DNA from: Moraxella porci DSM 25326
Lineage (GTDB): Bacteria > Pseudomonadota > Gammaproteobacteria > Pseudomonadales > Moraxellaceae
Length of the DNA stretch: 64,000 nucleotides
Reading direction: 5' to 3'
NCBI RefSeq assembly: GCF_002014855.1
Contig: NZ_MUYV01000001.1
Location: forward strand, 536,609 to 600,608
Shown here: in pieces, positions 1 to 9,515 of the stretch
Layout of the letters: the number at the start of each line of letters is the position of its first letter
Position numbering within the stretch: position 1 is the stretch's first letter
Made by a program: the position numbers and the translations under genes
The notes under the pieces: model-generated
The model's database searches: none
The model's input: only the letters and a program-made list of their open reading frames with translations
Told to the model about the DNA's origin: nothing

Positions 1-210
1 CGTAAAGGTGGTGGCGATGATACGCTCAGGCGGGTATCTTTTTTCGATCAACAGTCGCAAAATGATGCCTGTAAGCGTCCAAGTCTTGCCCGTGCCTGCC
101 GATGCCTCAATGAGATAAGCGCCTTCAAGCTTGCATTCTAAGGCGGCGATTTGGGAATTATCTTGGCTTTTGATTTGGGTGTCGATATCGTGATTGGCTA
201 AAACTGTCAT
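1..210 (-). CDS. recB: RecBCD nuclease/helicase subunit RecB, N-terminal fragment
   Basis: The ATG at 210 opens a frame that stays open to the left edge, so only the first 70 residues are present. They contain the UvrD-family helicase Walker A motif in the form typical of RecB, LIEASAGTGKTWTLT, at about residues 34-48, followed by a leucine/isoleucine helix and ATTFT. RecB is the 3'-5' helicase and nuclease subunit of the RecBCD complex, which processes double-strand ends for RecA. It sits 49 bp downstream of the UDG-like gene on the same strand, so it may be transcribed with uvrB and the two small genes between. Its partner recC is not adjacent but lies about 38 kb away at 38776-42918. Other UvrD-like helicases are possible from 70 residues, but the ASAGTGKTWTL form favours RecB. 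Confidence 0.88.
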   Translation of the reverse strand, partial: MTVLANHDIDTQIKSQDNSQIAALECKLEGAYLIEASAGTGKTWTLTGIILRLLIEKRYPPERIIATTFT

Positions 211-259
211 CAGGTTGCGCTCTAAAATTCTGCTTTATTTTAGCAAAATCCACAACAAA

Positions 260-856
260 TTACCGAAAAATTTCATCAATTGGGCGCAGATTTAAGCATT
301 CAAAAACCAACCGATACGCCGCCGCCTTTTTATCCAAACTTAACGGATAAGCCCGTGATGATGACGGTAAGCGATATAAGGTGATGGCTTTGTTATCAAT
401 AATTAATTCCACCGACTGCCCGACTTTTGGTGCTGTAGCAGCATAAGTGTCGCACAAAATTTGCGTGGCTTTTGCGCCTGTGGTGATGATGCTGGTACAA
501 TTTGGCAATTTAGCCAAAATCCGCTCAATATCCATCGGCGTGATGACTTCTAGAAATTTATCCGAGGCGTTGTTTTGTAGGCGTTTGATTTGATACGCAG
601 TATCACTGATGGCAATGCCTGTATCGGCGAGAAACTGCTCAATCTTGTCTTGATAAAAGCTTTTGTCCGCGGTATTGATAAAGTGATCTTTATCATCAAA
701 AAACACCAAGCCCATAATCCGCCAAAAATCATTATTAAAATTGGGGTAATAAAATGGCATTTTCCAACGCATTTGCGGTGGTGGAAAACTCCCCAAAATC
801 AGCACTTGGCTATTTGGCGGAGTAAATGGGGCAAGTGGGTGGGTTTCGATGGGCAT
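260..856 (-). CDS. uracil-DNA glycosylase superfamily protein
   Basis: This 198-residue protein has the two landmark blocks of the uracil-DNA glycosylase fold. An N-terminal LILGSFPPPQ block (residues about 19-28) is followed by an aromatic stretch FYYPNFNNDFWRIMG. A C-terminal block LPSSSRAYPLSLDKKAAAY (about 163-181) matches the position of the DNA-intercalating loop motif. The family removes uracil or other damaged bases from DNA, but the exact substrate cannot be read here and a regulatory or non-catalytic role is possible. The start is the ATG at 856, only 2 bp from the stop of the preceding small membrane protein. The order uvrB, membrane protein, this gene, recB on one strand suggests a DNA repair transcription unit. 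Confidence 0.72.
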   Translation of the reverse strand: MPIETHPLAPFTPPNSQVLILGSFPPPQMRWKMPFYYPNFNNDFWRIMGLVFFDDKDHFINTADKSFYQDKIEQFLADTGIAISDTAYQIKRLQNNASDKFLEVITPMDIERILAKLPNCTSIITTGAKATQILCDTYAATAPKVGQSVELIIDNKAITLYRLPSSSRAYPLSLDKKAAAYRLVFECLNLRPIDEIFR

Positions 857-858
857 AT

Positions 859-1299
859 TTATAAAATTAGTGGCAAGTTAAATAATGTTTTAAAGTCTAT
901 CTCATTGTCAAGACATTGATCATGCAGCCTACCCTCTGTCGCTCTTTTGACAAAAGTGACATTCTGCAATGTTTTGGTTTGTGAATATGGTAATTGATCT
1001 GAATAAAGCACAATCTTACCATCAACCAATTTTTTATTTATACAAAACTCCCCATCCTCTAAAATATGAAGGGCGTACGCTCTTTTGTTAAGCAAAAGTC
1101 GGCTAAAAATAATTCCGTCATAAATCCGCACCCAATTACCACCACCTTGATAATAATCCACCAAAGTTATACACCGACCATCATTACATTCATAATAAGT
1201 AGGTCTACTAGTAATCAGCAAAACCAAAATACCAATTAGCAGTATGGCTGATATTATAAAGATCACTACAGCTTTTAGTGTAAAATTTAAAAACCACAT
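859..1299 (-). CDS. small membrane-anchored protein of unknown function
   Basis: This 146-residue protein has no family I recognise. One strongly hydrophobic segment (about residues 8-30) would anchor it in the inner membrane, with a mostly polar remainder probably outside. That part holds three to four cysteines (YECNDGRC, EFCINKK, HDQCLD), which could form disulfides in the periplasm. The start at 1299 lies 3 bp after the stop of uvrB and its stop is 2 bp before the UDG-like gene, so it is probably translated from the same messenger. No repair motif is visible, and its placement between repair genes may be incidental. Confidence 0.6.
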   Translation of the reverse strand: MWFLNFTLKAVVIFIISAILLIGILVLLITSRPTYYECNDGRCITLVDYYQGGGNWVRIYDGIIFSRLLLNKRAYALHILEDGEFCINKKLVDGKIVLYSDQLPYSQTKTLQNVTFVKRATEGRLHDQCLDNEIDFKTLFNLPLIL

Positions 1300-1302
1300 C
1301 TG

Positions 1303-3414
1303 CTATTTAACCATCAATTCCTTAAGCGCAAGCATCGTATCACGCACTTTCATTGCCTCTTCAAATTTGAGCTCACGAGATAGTGCTTGCATTTGTTTTT
1401 CTAGGCGTGCGATTTCTTTGGCGAGTAGCTTGGGCGAATGTAAAATACTCTCATCCACACCTTGCAGGGCTTCGGACAACACAATGCGTACCACTTCGGT
1501 ATTTTCATCTTCACCAGTATCAATCTTATCGGTGATTTGACGCGTGGCGGATTTTGGGGTGATGCCATGCTCGGTGTTATAGGCGATTTGCTTGGCGCGG
1601 CGGCGTTCGGTCTCTTCCATCGCACGGTGCATACTTGGGGTGATACTGTCAGCATATAGAATGGCTTTACCATTGACATGACGAGCGGCACGCCCGATGG
1701 TCTGAATAAGCGAACGCTCCGAACGCAAAAAACCTTCCTTATCAGCATCAAATATCGCCACCAGACTCACCTCAGGCATATCCAAGCCCTCACGCAAAAG
1801 GTTAATCCCCACCAGTACATCATGCACACCTGTGCGTAGCTCATGGATGATTTTCATCCGCTCGACGGTGTCAATGTCTGAATGCAGATAAGCGACCTTG
1901 ATGCCGTATTCTTTTAGGTAGCTGGTCAAATCCTCTGCCATGCGTTTGGTCAGTACGGTAATCAATACTCGTTCGTCCACTGCCTTACGCAGGTTAATCT
2001 CGCCAAGCACATCATCCACCTGTGTCAGTACAGGTCGTATCTCCAGCACAGGGTCCACAAGCCCTGTCGGACGCACCACCTGCTCGACGATTTGTTCGGA
2101 TTTTTCACGCTCATATTGGGCAGGCGTAGCAGACACATAGATGGTGGATGGAATGATCCGCTCCCACTCTTCAAACTTCATCGGACGGTTATCCATCGCA
2201 CTGGGCAGACGAAACCCATATTGCACAAGCGTCTCTTTACGACTTCTATCGCCCTTGTACATCGCCCCAATCTGCGGTACAGTCACATGGCTTTCGTCAA
2301 TAAACAGCAGTGCATCTGGCGGAATATAGTCAAATAAAGTCGGCGGTGCCTCGCCTGCTGGTCGGCCTGACAGATGGCGAGAATAGTTCTCAATGCCGTT
2401 ACAATAGCCCAGCTGCTGAATCATCTCAAGGTCATACTGTGTACGCTCTTTGATACGCTGTGCTTCTATCAGCTTGTCATTGGCACGAAAATAGTCCAAT
2501 CGCTCGGCAAGCTCAGCTTTGATGGTCTCAGATGCTTCCATCAATTTATCCTTGGGCGTGACATAATGCGATTTTGGATAAATGGTAATGCGTGGCACAG
2601 ACTTGATATTTTTTCCTGTTAATGGATCAAACCAAGTGATTTTTTCCACTTCATCATCAAACATGGCGATACGCACCGCCAAAGATTCACTTTCGGCAGG
2701 ATAAATGTCCAAAGTTTCGCCACGGATGCGATAAGTGCCTCGTCCAAAGTCTAGCTCATTGCGTTCGTATTGTAGCTCAACAAGTCGCTTGATGATGGCA
2801 TTACGATCCACGCGATCACCCACGACGATGTGCAGTAGCATTTTTAGGTAGCTTTCAGGATCGCCCAGACCATAAATGGCAGACACCGATGCAATGATAA
2901 TCGCATCACGCCGCTCAAGCAGTGCTCGTGTGGCGGACAGTCGCATCTGATCAATATGATCATTGATGGCACTGTCTTTTTCGATAAAGGTGTCAGAAGC
3001 TGGCACATAGGCTTCAGGCTGATAATAGTCATAATAACTGACAAAATACTCCACAGCATTGTGCGGAAAAAACGCCTTAAACTCGCCATACAGCTGCGCT
3101 GCCAAAGTCTTATTATGCGCCATAATAATCGCAGGTCGCCCACACTCGGCGATGACCTTTGCCATCGTGTAGGTCTTGCCAGAGCCTGTCACCCCAAGTA
3201 GCAGCTGCCCTGTCATGCCAGAGTTTACGCCCTTGACAAGGCTTGCAATGGCGGTCGGTTGATCGCCTGATGGCTCAAATTCTGTCACCATATCAAAGGC
3301 ACGGCTGCTAATTTGTGTGCCTGACGCATTAACGCCTGTTAATTGGGCTTCGTCTTGGAGCTGTTTGGCAAGCTGATTGGTCTGAATGTCGGCTCGGGTG
3401 ATTGGTTGTCGCAT
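1303..3414 (-). CDS. uvrB: excinuclease ABC subunit B
   Basis: UvrB is the damage-verifying helicase-like subunit of UvrABC nucleotide excision repair. It takes over the lesion from UvrA and then recruits UvrC. The 703-residue protein matches the family throughout: Walker A GVTGSGKT (74-81), the beta-hairpin region [12 protein letters not shown], the DESH helicase box, the [14 protein letters not shown] motif VI, and a C-terminal UVR domain ([15 protein letters not shown]) that contacts UvrC. It is about 30 residues longer than E. coli UvrB because of an N-terminal extension of roughly 42 residues before the usual [11 protein letters not shown] start. No good ribosome binding site precedes the ATG at 3414, so a later start such as Met42 (top base 3291) is possible. 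It leads a minus-strand run towards recB. Confidence 0.97.
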   Translation of the reverse strand: MRQPITRADIQTNQLAKQLQDEAQLTGVNASGTQISSRAFDMVTEFEPSGDQPTAIASLVKGVNSGMTGQLLLGVTGSGKTYTMAKVIAECGRPAIIMAHNKTLAAQLYGEFKAFFPHNAVEYFVSYYDYYQPEAYVPASDTFIEKDSAINDHIDQMRLSATRALLERRDAIIIASVSAIYGLGDPESYLKMLLHIVVGDRVDRNAIIKRLVELQYERNELDFGRGTYRIRGETLDIYPAESESLAVRIAMFDDEVEKITWFDPLTGKNIKSVPRITIYPKSHYVTPKDKLMEASETIKAELAERLDYFRANDKLIEAQRIKERTQYDLEMIQQLGYCNGIENYSRHLSGRPAGEAPPTLFDYIPPDALLFIDESHVTVPQIGAMYKGDRSRKETLVQYGFRLPSAMDNRPMKFEEWERIIPSTIYVSATPAQYEREKSEQIVEQVVRPTGLVDPVLEIRPVLTQVDDVLGEINLRKAVDERVLITVLTKRMAEDLTSYLKEYGIKVAYLHSDIDTVERMKIIHELRTGVHDVLVGINLLREGLDMPEVSLVAIFDADKEGFLRSERSLIQTIGRAARHVNGKAILYADSITPSMHRAMEETERRRAKQIAYNTEHGITPKSATRQITDKIDTGEDENTEVVRIVLSEALQGVDESILHSPKLLAKEIARLEKQMQALSRELKFEEAMKVRDTMLALKELMVK

Positions 3415-3489
3415 GGTATGATCTAGAGATTCGCTATAAATATTGGTTTAAATGGGGATGATTGCCTTGTTTTTAAAGTATTTTTACCA

Positions 3490-3521
3490 ATAAAAAAGAG
3501 AACGCCCAAGCATTCTCTTTT
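3490..3521 (-). terminator. rho-independent terminator after mltB
   Basis: Read on the minus strand, an A/T-flanked stem AAAAGAGAA pairs with TTCTCTTTT around a 10-base loop and is followed by a T run. It lies 16 bp past the mltB stop, between mltB and uvrB. Confidence 0.75.
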
Positions 3522-3536
3522 CGTGTGCAGCTAAAT

Positions 3537-4865
3537 TTACCAAATCAAGCGACTGGCGGTATTTTGACTGATAAAGCCATCTGGAATCTGGCCATTGGCT
3601 GCCTGCCATCGAGCAAAGGCTCTGCGAGTATTCGCCCCTGCCACGCCATCGACGCCGCCTGTGTCATAGCCCTGCTCGGTTAGCTTACGCTGCAAGGTCT
3701 GCACCTGCGTGCGAGATAGCGGCTGTTCATGACGCGGCCATGACTGTACCAGCCCACTGCCGCCAGCGATGCGCTTGGCCAATAATGATACACCAAGTGC
3801 ATAGCTTGATGAGTTATTATACACGCGAATGACATCGAAGTTTTTGGTCAATAGCAGTGCTGGGCCATTGGCACCTGCAGGCAGCCATAGCTCAGCCTCA
3901 TGAGCGCCGCCAAAGCTTTCACCACCTACCGCGCTTAAGCCTGCGCTTTTCCACGCATCCAAACTGCGCTTGCCAGCATTTAATAGTGTATAATCAAAGC
4001 CTGTCGGCAGACGCACTTCATAAAATGGTGCCAAGCCACGCACCCAGCCTGCATTATGTAAATAACTGGCGGTAGAAGTCAGTGCATCGCTGCGGTTCCA
4101 AGGATTTTTGCGGCCATCACCATCACCATCGACGCCCTCAGTCATCCATGTGCCTGGGATAAACTGCGTATGGCCCATACCGCCAGCCCACGAACCCTCC
4201 AGCTGTGACGCGGTAACATCGCCTCGCTCGATCATGCGCACCATCGCGATCAGCTGGCTTTCAGCGAAGTCGCGGCGACGGCCGTCATAAGCTAGACTTG
4301 ATAAGGCATTCACCAAATCCATGCTGCCCATGCCGCCACCATACGATGACTCCATGCCCCAGATGGCGGTGGTGATTTCTTTTGGCGTGCCGTACATCGA
4401 CTCAGCAGCACTGAGTGTCGAGAAATTTTCATTCAACTTGGTTTTACCTTGACTGATGCGCGTCGATGAGGCAGCTGATTCGACATATTCCCATGGCATT
4501 TTGGTAAATTCAGCTTGGCTGCGATCCAAGTCGATGACGCGCTGATTAAGCACAGCACCTGCCATCAGATTATTAAGGATAAAGCTATTGACGCCCTGTG
4601 CTTGGGCGCGCGCTACAAAGTCAGCTTTCCAAGCACCAAAGTTGGCATATTGGCCTGTCTGTGCAGGCTGACTGCTAACAGGCGCAGATGGCTGCACAAC
4701 GACAGGTCGTGTGGTCACTGTGGTCTGCACAGATGGCTGTGGCGTGGCTTGTACCACCTTGATCGGCGTGCGCTCAACGCTCGGCTGCGACGCGCAAGCA
4801 GCCAACAATAAGGTCAGCACCGATACAGACAGTACAGAACGGGTTGAAGCAATATTTTTCATCAT
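3537..4865 (-). CDS. mltB: lytic murein transglycosylase, MltB/SltB family, with peptidoglycan-binding domain
   Basis: This enzyme cleaves the MurNAc-GlcNAc bond of peptidoglycan with formation of a 1,6-anhydro product, acting at the outer membrane. The N-terminus is a lipoprotein signal (about 20 residues ending LTLLLAAC-ASQ), then a proline/threonine-rich linker, then an SLT_2 domain. The catalytic glutamate is in WGMESSYG, and GGMGHTQFIPGTW is conserved downstream. The last 60 residues form a peptidoglycan-binding domain (LQRKLTEQGYDTGGVDGVAGANTRRAF). The open frame extends upstream to 4904, but the methionines at 4865 and 4862 directly precede the signal peptide, so I start at 4865. It stands alone on the minus strand, with its own terminator. 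Confidence 0.9.
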   Translation of the reverse strand: MMKNIASTRSVLSVSVLTLLLAACASQPSVERTPIKVVQATPQPSVQTTVTTRPVVVQPSAPVSSQPAQTGQYANFGAWKADFVARAQAQGVNSFILNNLMAGAVLNQRVIDLDRSQAEFTKMPWEYVESAASSTRISQGKTKLNENFSTLSAAESMYGTPKEITTAIWGMESSYGGGMGSMDLVNALSSLAYDGRRRDFAESQLIAMVRMIERGDVTASQLEGSWAGGMGHTQFIPGTWMTEGVDGDGDGRKNPWNRSDALTSTASYLHNAGWVRGLAPFYEVRLPTGFDYTLLNAGKRSLDAWKSAGLSAVGGESFGGAHEAELWLPAGANGPALLLTKNFDVIRVYNNSSSYALGVSLLAKRIAGGSGLVQSWPRHEQPLSRTQVQTLQRKLTEQGYDTGGVDGVAGANTRRAFARWQAANGQIPDGFISQNTASRLIW

Positions 4866-5250
4866 TACCATCCAATTTAAAAAAATTTGTACGCACTTTA
4901 GCAAGAATTGGCCAAAAAGTCGATAACATTTCTGTCAATTTGCTGCCTTTTATCGGCTTTTTTATCAAAATAAGTCAAATCCACCAAATTTCAGCCAATT
5001 TTTCTTTGATGTATCAGCCATCGGGGCGTTTTGCAGCTGATTTTCTCATCATGCAAAAGCAGCAATAAATCCAGCGTTTTGATGCTAAGCATGCAAGAAT
5101 CATAATAAAACACCTGTATAACACATCACAAAAAGTTGCATTTGGCAATAGTTGCTACACAGATCTTTGGTGTAATACGCCCATCACAAATCAGCGATGG
5201 ATTGTGATATACCAATAAAATTTATTATTCCAACAACATAAGGCATTATT
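4866..5250. other. intergenic region between mltB and a small secreted protein gene
   Basis: AT-rich non-coding DNA with divergent promoters expected for mltB (minus) and the gene at 5251 (plus). The only structure I see is an inverted repeat, ATCACAA (5183-5189) and TTGTGAT (5202-5208), separated by 12 bases and about 45 bp before the plus-strand start. It may be an operator. No RNA gene is recognisable. Confidence 0.5.
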
Positions 5251-5589
5251 ATGAAAATTAAAACACTAATTAGCGCAGCCGCACTGTCATTCTGCTCACT
5301 TTCAGCGATGGCGACCGTCCCAAGCGTGCAACCTGTGGTTAATCAAGCACAGCCAAATTCGCCAGCTCACGCCCAAACAGCCAATAAAGCTGGCATGCGT
5401 CACGATGGTGTATCTCGTGGCCAAAAAGGCTTCGAACGCCGTGGCTCAACTGCCCAAAAACACAGCGATGGCAAAGCTCAGCGCAGCAATGCCCAATCAC
5501 CTCGACATACTCAAGCCAAGCAAGCACGATTTGCAAATACTGACTCAAATCGCCAAGGCCGCTCGCACTTTGTCTGGGTTGAAGATTAA
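5251..5589 (+). CDS. small secreted basic protein of unknown function
   Basis: A 112-residue protein with a clear Sec signal peptide (MKIKTLISAAALSFCSLSAMA, cleavage after about residue 21). The mature part is very rich in lysine, arginine, glutamine, serine and asparagine, with almost no hydrophobic core (RHDGVSRGQKGFERRGSTAQK and similar), ending HFVWVED. This suggests a disordered periplasmic or secreted polycation. I recognise no family. The start ATG at 5251 follows an ATAAGG-like ribosome site. A shared bidirectional terminator separates it from purF. Possible roles such as polyanion or cell-wall binding are guesses. Confidence 0.65.
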   Translation: MKIKTLISAAALSFCSLSAMATVPSVQPVVNQAQPNSPAHAQTANKAGMRHDGVSRGQKGFERRGSTAQKHSDGKAQRSNAQSPRHTQAKQARFANTDSNRQGRSHFVWVED

Positions 5590-5640
5590 TCCAACAGGCG
5601 AACGATATGATCACTTGAACAATCATCAGATCATCATCAC

Positions 5641-5675
5641 AAAAAAAGCACCGACACTTAGGCATCGGTGCTTTT
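5641..5675. terminator. bidirectional rho-independent terminator
   Basis: The stem GCACCGA (5648-5654) pairs with TCGGTGC (5665-5671), with an A run on the left and a T run on the right. It can therefore serve both the small secreted protein (plus) and purF (minus), whose stop is 14 bp away. Confidence 0.85.
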
Positions 5676-5688
5676 ATTTTAAGTTGAT

Positions 5689-7218
5689 TTATACTGCTGA
5701 TACACCCGTCATATCAACAGGAGTATCAACCAGGCTGATGCCTTTGTCTTTGGCAGCGTCATTGCGTTTATTTTGTAGCTCGGTCAGATAGGCCTCATCG
5801 ATCTTTCCTGCGATGTATTTACCATCAAATACCGAGCAGTCAAAGCCATGTACACGACTGTGCTTGGTGTCATTGACCGCTTCAATCAAGTCATCCAAAT
5901 CTTGGAAAATCAAGCGATCAGCACCGATGATCTCACGCACCTCTTCGACACTGCGGCCTGATGAGATCAGCTCGCTGCGCACAGGCATATCGATGCCATA
6001 GACATTTGGGTACATCACAGGTGGCGCAGCAGAGGCAAAAAAGACATTCTTGGCGCCGGCATCACGCGCCATCTGGATGATCTCGTGGCAGGTCGTACCA
6101 CGCACGATGGAGTCATCGACCAGCAGCACATTTTTATTTTTAAACTCAAGCGAAACGGCGTTCAGCTTTTGGCGAACGCTTTTTTTGCGCTGCTGCTGAC
6201 CTGGCATAATAAAGGTACGGCCAATGTAGCGATTCTTATTAAAGCCTTCACGATATTTGACATTCAAGTGATGCGCCAGCTCCAGTGCCGAGTTACGAGA
6301 AGTATCAGGAATTGGAATCACAACATCAATGCCATGATCTTCGCCCCACTCACGCAGAATTTGCTCAGCCAGCTTTTCGCCCATACGCATACGCGCTTTA
6401 TGCACTGAGATGTTATCAATGATCGAGTCAGGGCGGGCAAAATACACATACTCAAAAATGCATGGCGTGTATTGACCTTCTTGGATCTCGACGCACTGCT
6501 CGGTGTGCAGGTTGTGATTGAGATCCACATAAATCGCTTCACCTGGCGCGATGTCACGCACCACCTCAAAGCCCAAGGCCTGTAATGCCACTGACTCTGA
6601 TGCCACCATGTACTCGACGCCTTTTTCGGTCAAGCGGCGACCATAAATCAGCGGACGGATGCCATTAGGATCGCGAAACGCCACCATGCCATGACCTGTG
6701 ATGATCGCCACCACACCATAAGCACCCTCGCAGCGTTTATAGACTTTTTTGAGCGCATCAAAGATGTCTTGTGGCTCAAGCGATGTCTTGGTGAATTTTT
6801 GAAGTTCATGCGCAAAGATATTTAGCAATACTTCAGAATCAGATTGGGTGTTGAGATGGCGGCGGTCTTCTTCGTATAGCTCACGCGCTAATTTTTCGGC
6901 ATTGGTCAAGTTGCCATTATGCGCCAATGCCACACCGTATGGCGAGTTGACATACAAAGGCTGAGCCTCAGCAGTGCTTGAAGTGCCTGCCGTCGGATAG
7001 CGGACATGACCGATGCCGCAGTTGCCCACCAGTCGCACCATGTGCTTATTTAAGAACACATCTCGCACCATGCCATTGTCTTTGCGCAGGTACAGGCGAT
7101 TGTCTTTTAAGGTGACGATGCCTGCCGCATCTTGACCGCGATGCTGCAACATGGTCAAGCCATCATACAGAATTTGATTGACTGGTTCGTGCGCCATGAC
7201 GCCAATTACACCACACAT
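5689..7218 (-). CDS. purF: amidophosphoribosyltransferase (glutamine PRPP amidotransferase)
   Basis: PurF makes 5-phosphoribosylamine from PRPP and glutamine, the first committed step of purine synthesis. The 509-residue protein starts MCGVIGV, so Cys2 is the N-terminal nucleophile of the glutaminase domain. [11 protein letters not shown] and NGNLTNA follow as in the family. The C-terminal phosphoribosyltransferase half carries the PRPP loop [13 protein letters not shown]. An AGT/GGAG ribosome site precedes the ATG at 7218. It lies downstream of cvpA on the same strand, the classical cvpA-purF pairing. Confidence 0.98.
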   Translation of the reverse strand: MCGVIGVMAHEPVNQILYDGLTMLQHRGQDAAGIVTLKDNRLYLRKDNGMVRDVFLNKHMVRLVGNCGIGHVRYPTAGTSSTAEAQPLYVNSPYGVALAHNGNLTNAEKLARELYEEDRRHLNTQSDSEVLLNIFAHELQKFTKTSLEPQDIFDALKKVYKRCEGAYGVVAIITGHGMVAFRDPNGIRPLIYGRRLTEKGVEYMVASESVALQALGFEVVRDIAPGEAIYVDLNHNLHTEQCVEIQEGQYTPCIFEYVYFARPDSIIDNISVHKARMRMGEKLAEQILREWGEDHGIDVVIPIPDTSRNSALELAHHLNVKYREGFNKNRYIGRTFIMPGQQQRKKSVRQKLNAVSLEFKNKNVLLVDDSIVRGTTCHEIIQMARDAGAKNVFFASAAPPVMYPNVYGIDMPVRSELISSGRSVEEVREIIGADRLIFQDLDDLIEAVNDTKHSRVHGFDCSVFDGKYIAGKIDEAYLTELQNKRNDAAKDKGISLVDTPVDMTGVSAV

Positions 7219-7283
7219 AGTTACTCCAAATTATTGGTAAAAAACAAACAATAGAGCGCCGCTGTCAATGGGCGCTGCTTTCG

Positions 7284-7787
7284 TTATTGATAGGGATTTT
7301 CCAACTGATTCCAAGTCGTATCAAAGGCCTTTTGTAATAAAGTTTTCGCCATTGGGGCATAAGGCAGCAGGCTTGGGATCAGCACTGAGGATTGGGCTTG
7401 TGGCGCCAAAGCTAATAACGGTGTAGCGACACTCAGTACGATCAGCACCTTTAAAACACCTGTCGCCGCGCCCAGCACAGCACCAGCAATGCGATCAACA
7501 AAGCCAAGCTTCAGCGCTTTTAATGAACGAGCGATCAAGCCTGCTAACATGCCAACCACGACGACCACACACAGCATGATGACGATGAATGCCAAAGCTG
7601 TCTGTAAGACAATGCCATCGACCACAGGTGCGAACAATGGCGCCCAGTCAGCAGCAGTCTTAGATGCCACAACCAAAGCCAACAGCCACGAGATCAGCGA
7701 GGCAAAACTTTTGATCAAACCAGCTGAAAAACCGCGCCAGATGCCGATAAATACCACGGCTGTGATGATGATATCAACCCAACTCAT
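7284..7787 (-). CDS. cvpA: CvpA family membrane protein
   Basis: A 167-residue inner-membrane protein with four hydrophobic segments, beginning MSWVDIIITAVVFIGIWRG, close to the family start. CvpA is named for colicin V production in E. coli and is usually encoded just before purF. Its biochemical role is not settled, though cell-envelope and stress phenotypes are known. The open frame continues to a TTG at 7793, but the ATG at 7787 fits family length and lies 2 bp after the pyrD stop. The genes pyrD, cvpA and purF therefore form a run of nucleotide-synthesis genes. Confidence 0.9.
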   Translation of the reverse strand: MSWVDIIITAVVFIGIWRGFSAGLIKSFASLISWLLALVVASKTAADWAPLFAPVVDGIVLQTALAFIVIMLCVVVVVGMLAGLIARSLKALKLGFVDRIAGAVLGAATGVLKVLIVLSVATPLLALAPQAQSSVLIPSLLPYAPMAKTLLQKAFDTTWNQLENPYQ

Positions 7788-7789
7788 GA

Positions 7790-8815
7790 TCAACCGTGAC
7801 GATCGCCAGTCAATGCCTGAACACAGTCCATCACCAAGGACGGGCCTTTATAGATCAAGCCAGAGTACAGCTGCACTGCCTTAGCGCCAGCATGGATTTT
7901 TTTGACAGCCAATTCACCCGTCTCAATGCCGCCAACACCGATCAGATCCACCTGATGTGCGATACGATCTGCAAACTGCGACAAAATCAGCGTACTTTGA
8001 TGGTTCACTGGACGGCCTGACAATCCACCAGCTTCATCGCCATGTCGAAAGCCCTCGACGCCTGTGCGTGACAAAGTGGTATTGGTCGCGATTAAGCCAT
8101 CGATCTCAAAGTCCAGCACGGTTTGGGCGATCTCATCGATCTGGCTTAGATCCAAATCTGGGGCGATTTTTAAGGCCAGCGGCACATAAAAGCCATAGTC
8201 ATTTGCCAGACGAATTTGGCAGTTTTTGATGCCATCGAGCAGTACTGCCAGTGCATCAGCGCTTTGTAGGTCGCGCAGATTTTTGGTATTGGGGCTTGAG
8301 ATATTGATGGTGATGTAGCTGGCATAAGGATAAACGCGCTCAAGACAATAGATATAGTCATCCAGCGCATTTTCGACAGGCGTGATGGCATTTTTGCCGA
8401 TATTGATGCCCAGTACGCCTTTATATTTGGCACGCTCGATGTTATCGATCATCTGATCGACACCATCGTTATTAAAGCCCATGCGGTTGATGATGCCGTG
8501 CGCTTCTTTGATGCGAAACAGTCGCGGTTTGTCGTTGCCTGCCTGCGGTCTGGGCGTGACGGTACCGATCTCCAAAAAGCCAAAGCCAAGCTCCGCTAAG
8601 GCATCGATATAGGCGCCATTTTTGTCAAGGCCAGCTGCCAGACCAACAGGATTTGGCAATGACACGCCCATGCATTCGGTGGGCAGTGCTTGCTTGGCAT
8701 AAATAAAGCCCAACAAGTGTGCCTTATTGGCAGCTTCAAGCATCTCAAGCGTCTTTTCGTGCGCTTGCTCAGGATCCATGCTGAACAACAGTGGACGAAG
8801 TAACGCATAAGACAT
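7790..8815 (-). CDS. pyrD: dihydroorotate dehydrogenase (quinone), class 2
   Basis: PyrD oxidises dihydroorotate to orotate with FMN and passes electrons to the quinone pool at the membrane, the fourth step of pyrimidine synthesis. The 341-residue length and the N-terminal amphipathic part ([20 protein letters not shown]) mark the membrane-bound class 2 enzyme. Visible family blocks are [42 protein letters not shown] (with the catalytic Ser region) and GVGGIETGE. An AAGGGG ribosome site precedes the ATG at 8815. It heads the pyrD-cvpA-purF run. Confidence 0.97.
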   Translation of the reverse strand: MSYALLRPLLFSMDPEQAHEKTLEMLEAANKAHLLGFIYAKQALPTECMGVSLPNPVGLAAGLDKNGAYIDALAELGFGFLEIGTVTPRPQAGNDKPRLFRIKEAHGIINRMGFNNDGVDQMIDNIERAKYKGVLGINIGKNAITPVENALDDYIYCLERVYPYASYITINISSPNTKNLRDLQSADALAVLLDGIKNCQIRLANDYGFYVPLALKIAPDLDLSQIDEIAQTVLDFEIDGLIATNTTLSRTGVEGFRHGDEAGGLSGRPVNHQSTLILSQFADRIAHQVDLIGVGGIETGELAVKKIHAGAKAVQLYSGLIYKGPSLVMDCVQALTGDRHG

Positions 8816-8929
8816 AGCAACCCCTTAACCATAATAAAAATAAAACCAGCTAATTATAGCACATTTTGATGGCATAAAAATAAAAATCTACAAAATTTCA
8901 GCCATCACGCTGTTAGCACAGACATGATG

Positions 8930-9463
8930 CTATTTATCACAGACCTTATTTTCATGATTGAGCAGTGTTTTTTTGATATCGATGCCGCCTGTATAGCCAC
9001 CCAACCCACCACTTGAGGCAATCACACGATGACAAGGGATAATCAGACTGATTGGATTTTTGCCATTGGCATTGGCGCAGGCACGAAAAGCCGTTGGCTT
9101 ATCTATTCGCTTGGCAAGTGCCGCATAACTGATGGTCTGCCCATAAGGAATACTTAATAGTGCTTGCCAAACTTGCTGCTGAAATGGTGTACCATGGCTC
9201 AAATCCAGCGGTACGCCAAAGCTTGTGCGTTTGCCATCAAAATACTCATCGAGCTCTTGGATGGCTTGCAGTAGCACCCGCCCATTGGTCGTCTGTTTAT
9301 CAAGCGCATCAATCTTTTGGTAATCAAAGTCATCAGCACTCATGCCAAGCAGATTTTCACTTTTTTGGGTAAACCAGTCTAGCGCCACAAGCTTGCCATC
9401 TTTGGCAATCAGCGTGATGATGGGCAGGTCAAATGGTGGCGTATAATGCGTGATACTAATCAT
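8930..9463 (-). CDS. ogt: methylated-DNA-protein cysteine methyltransferase
   Basis: This suicide enzyme transfers the methyl group from O6-methylguanine (or O4-methylthymine) to its own cysteine. The 177-residue protein has the active-site motif PCHRVI, the preceding helix-turn-helix block TPFQQQVWQALLSIPYGQTISYAALAKRI, and the RACANANGKNPISLIIPCHR stretch. There is no N-terminal AraC/Ada part, so it is the stand-alone Ogt-type enzyme rather than Ada. It lies between pyrD and ftsY with its own spacing on both sides. Confidence 0.93.
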   Translation of the reverse strand: MISITHYTPPFDLPIITLIAKDGKLVALDWFTQKSENLLGMSADDFDYQKIDALDKQTTNGRVLLQAIQELDEYFDGKRTSFGVPLDLSHGTPFQQQVWQALLSIPYGQTISYAALAKRIDKPTAFRACANANGKNPISLIIPCHRVIASSGGLGGYTGGIDIKKTLLNHENKVCDK

Positions 9464-9474
9464 GATATTTCACC

Positions 9475-9510
9475 CAAAAAAAGACAAGCAAACCAAAGCC
9501 TGCTTGTCTT
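9475..9510 (-). terminator. rho-independent terminator after ftsY
   Basis: On the minus strand AAGACAAGCA pairs with TGCTTGTCTT around a 10-base loop and is followed by seven T. It begins 6 bp after the ftsY stop and separates ftsY from ogt. Confidence 0.85.
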
Positions 9511-9515
9511 ATCGG

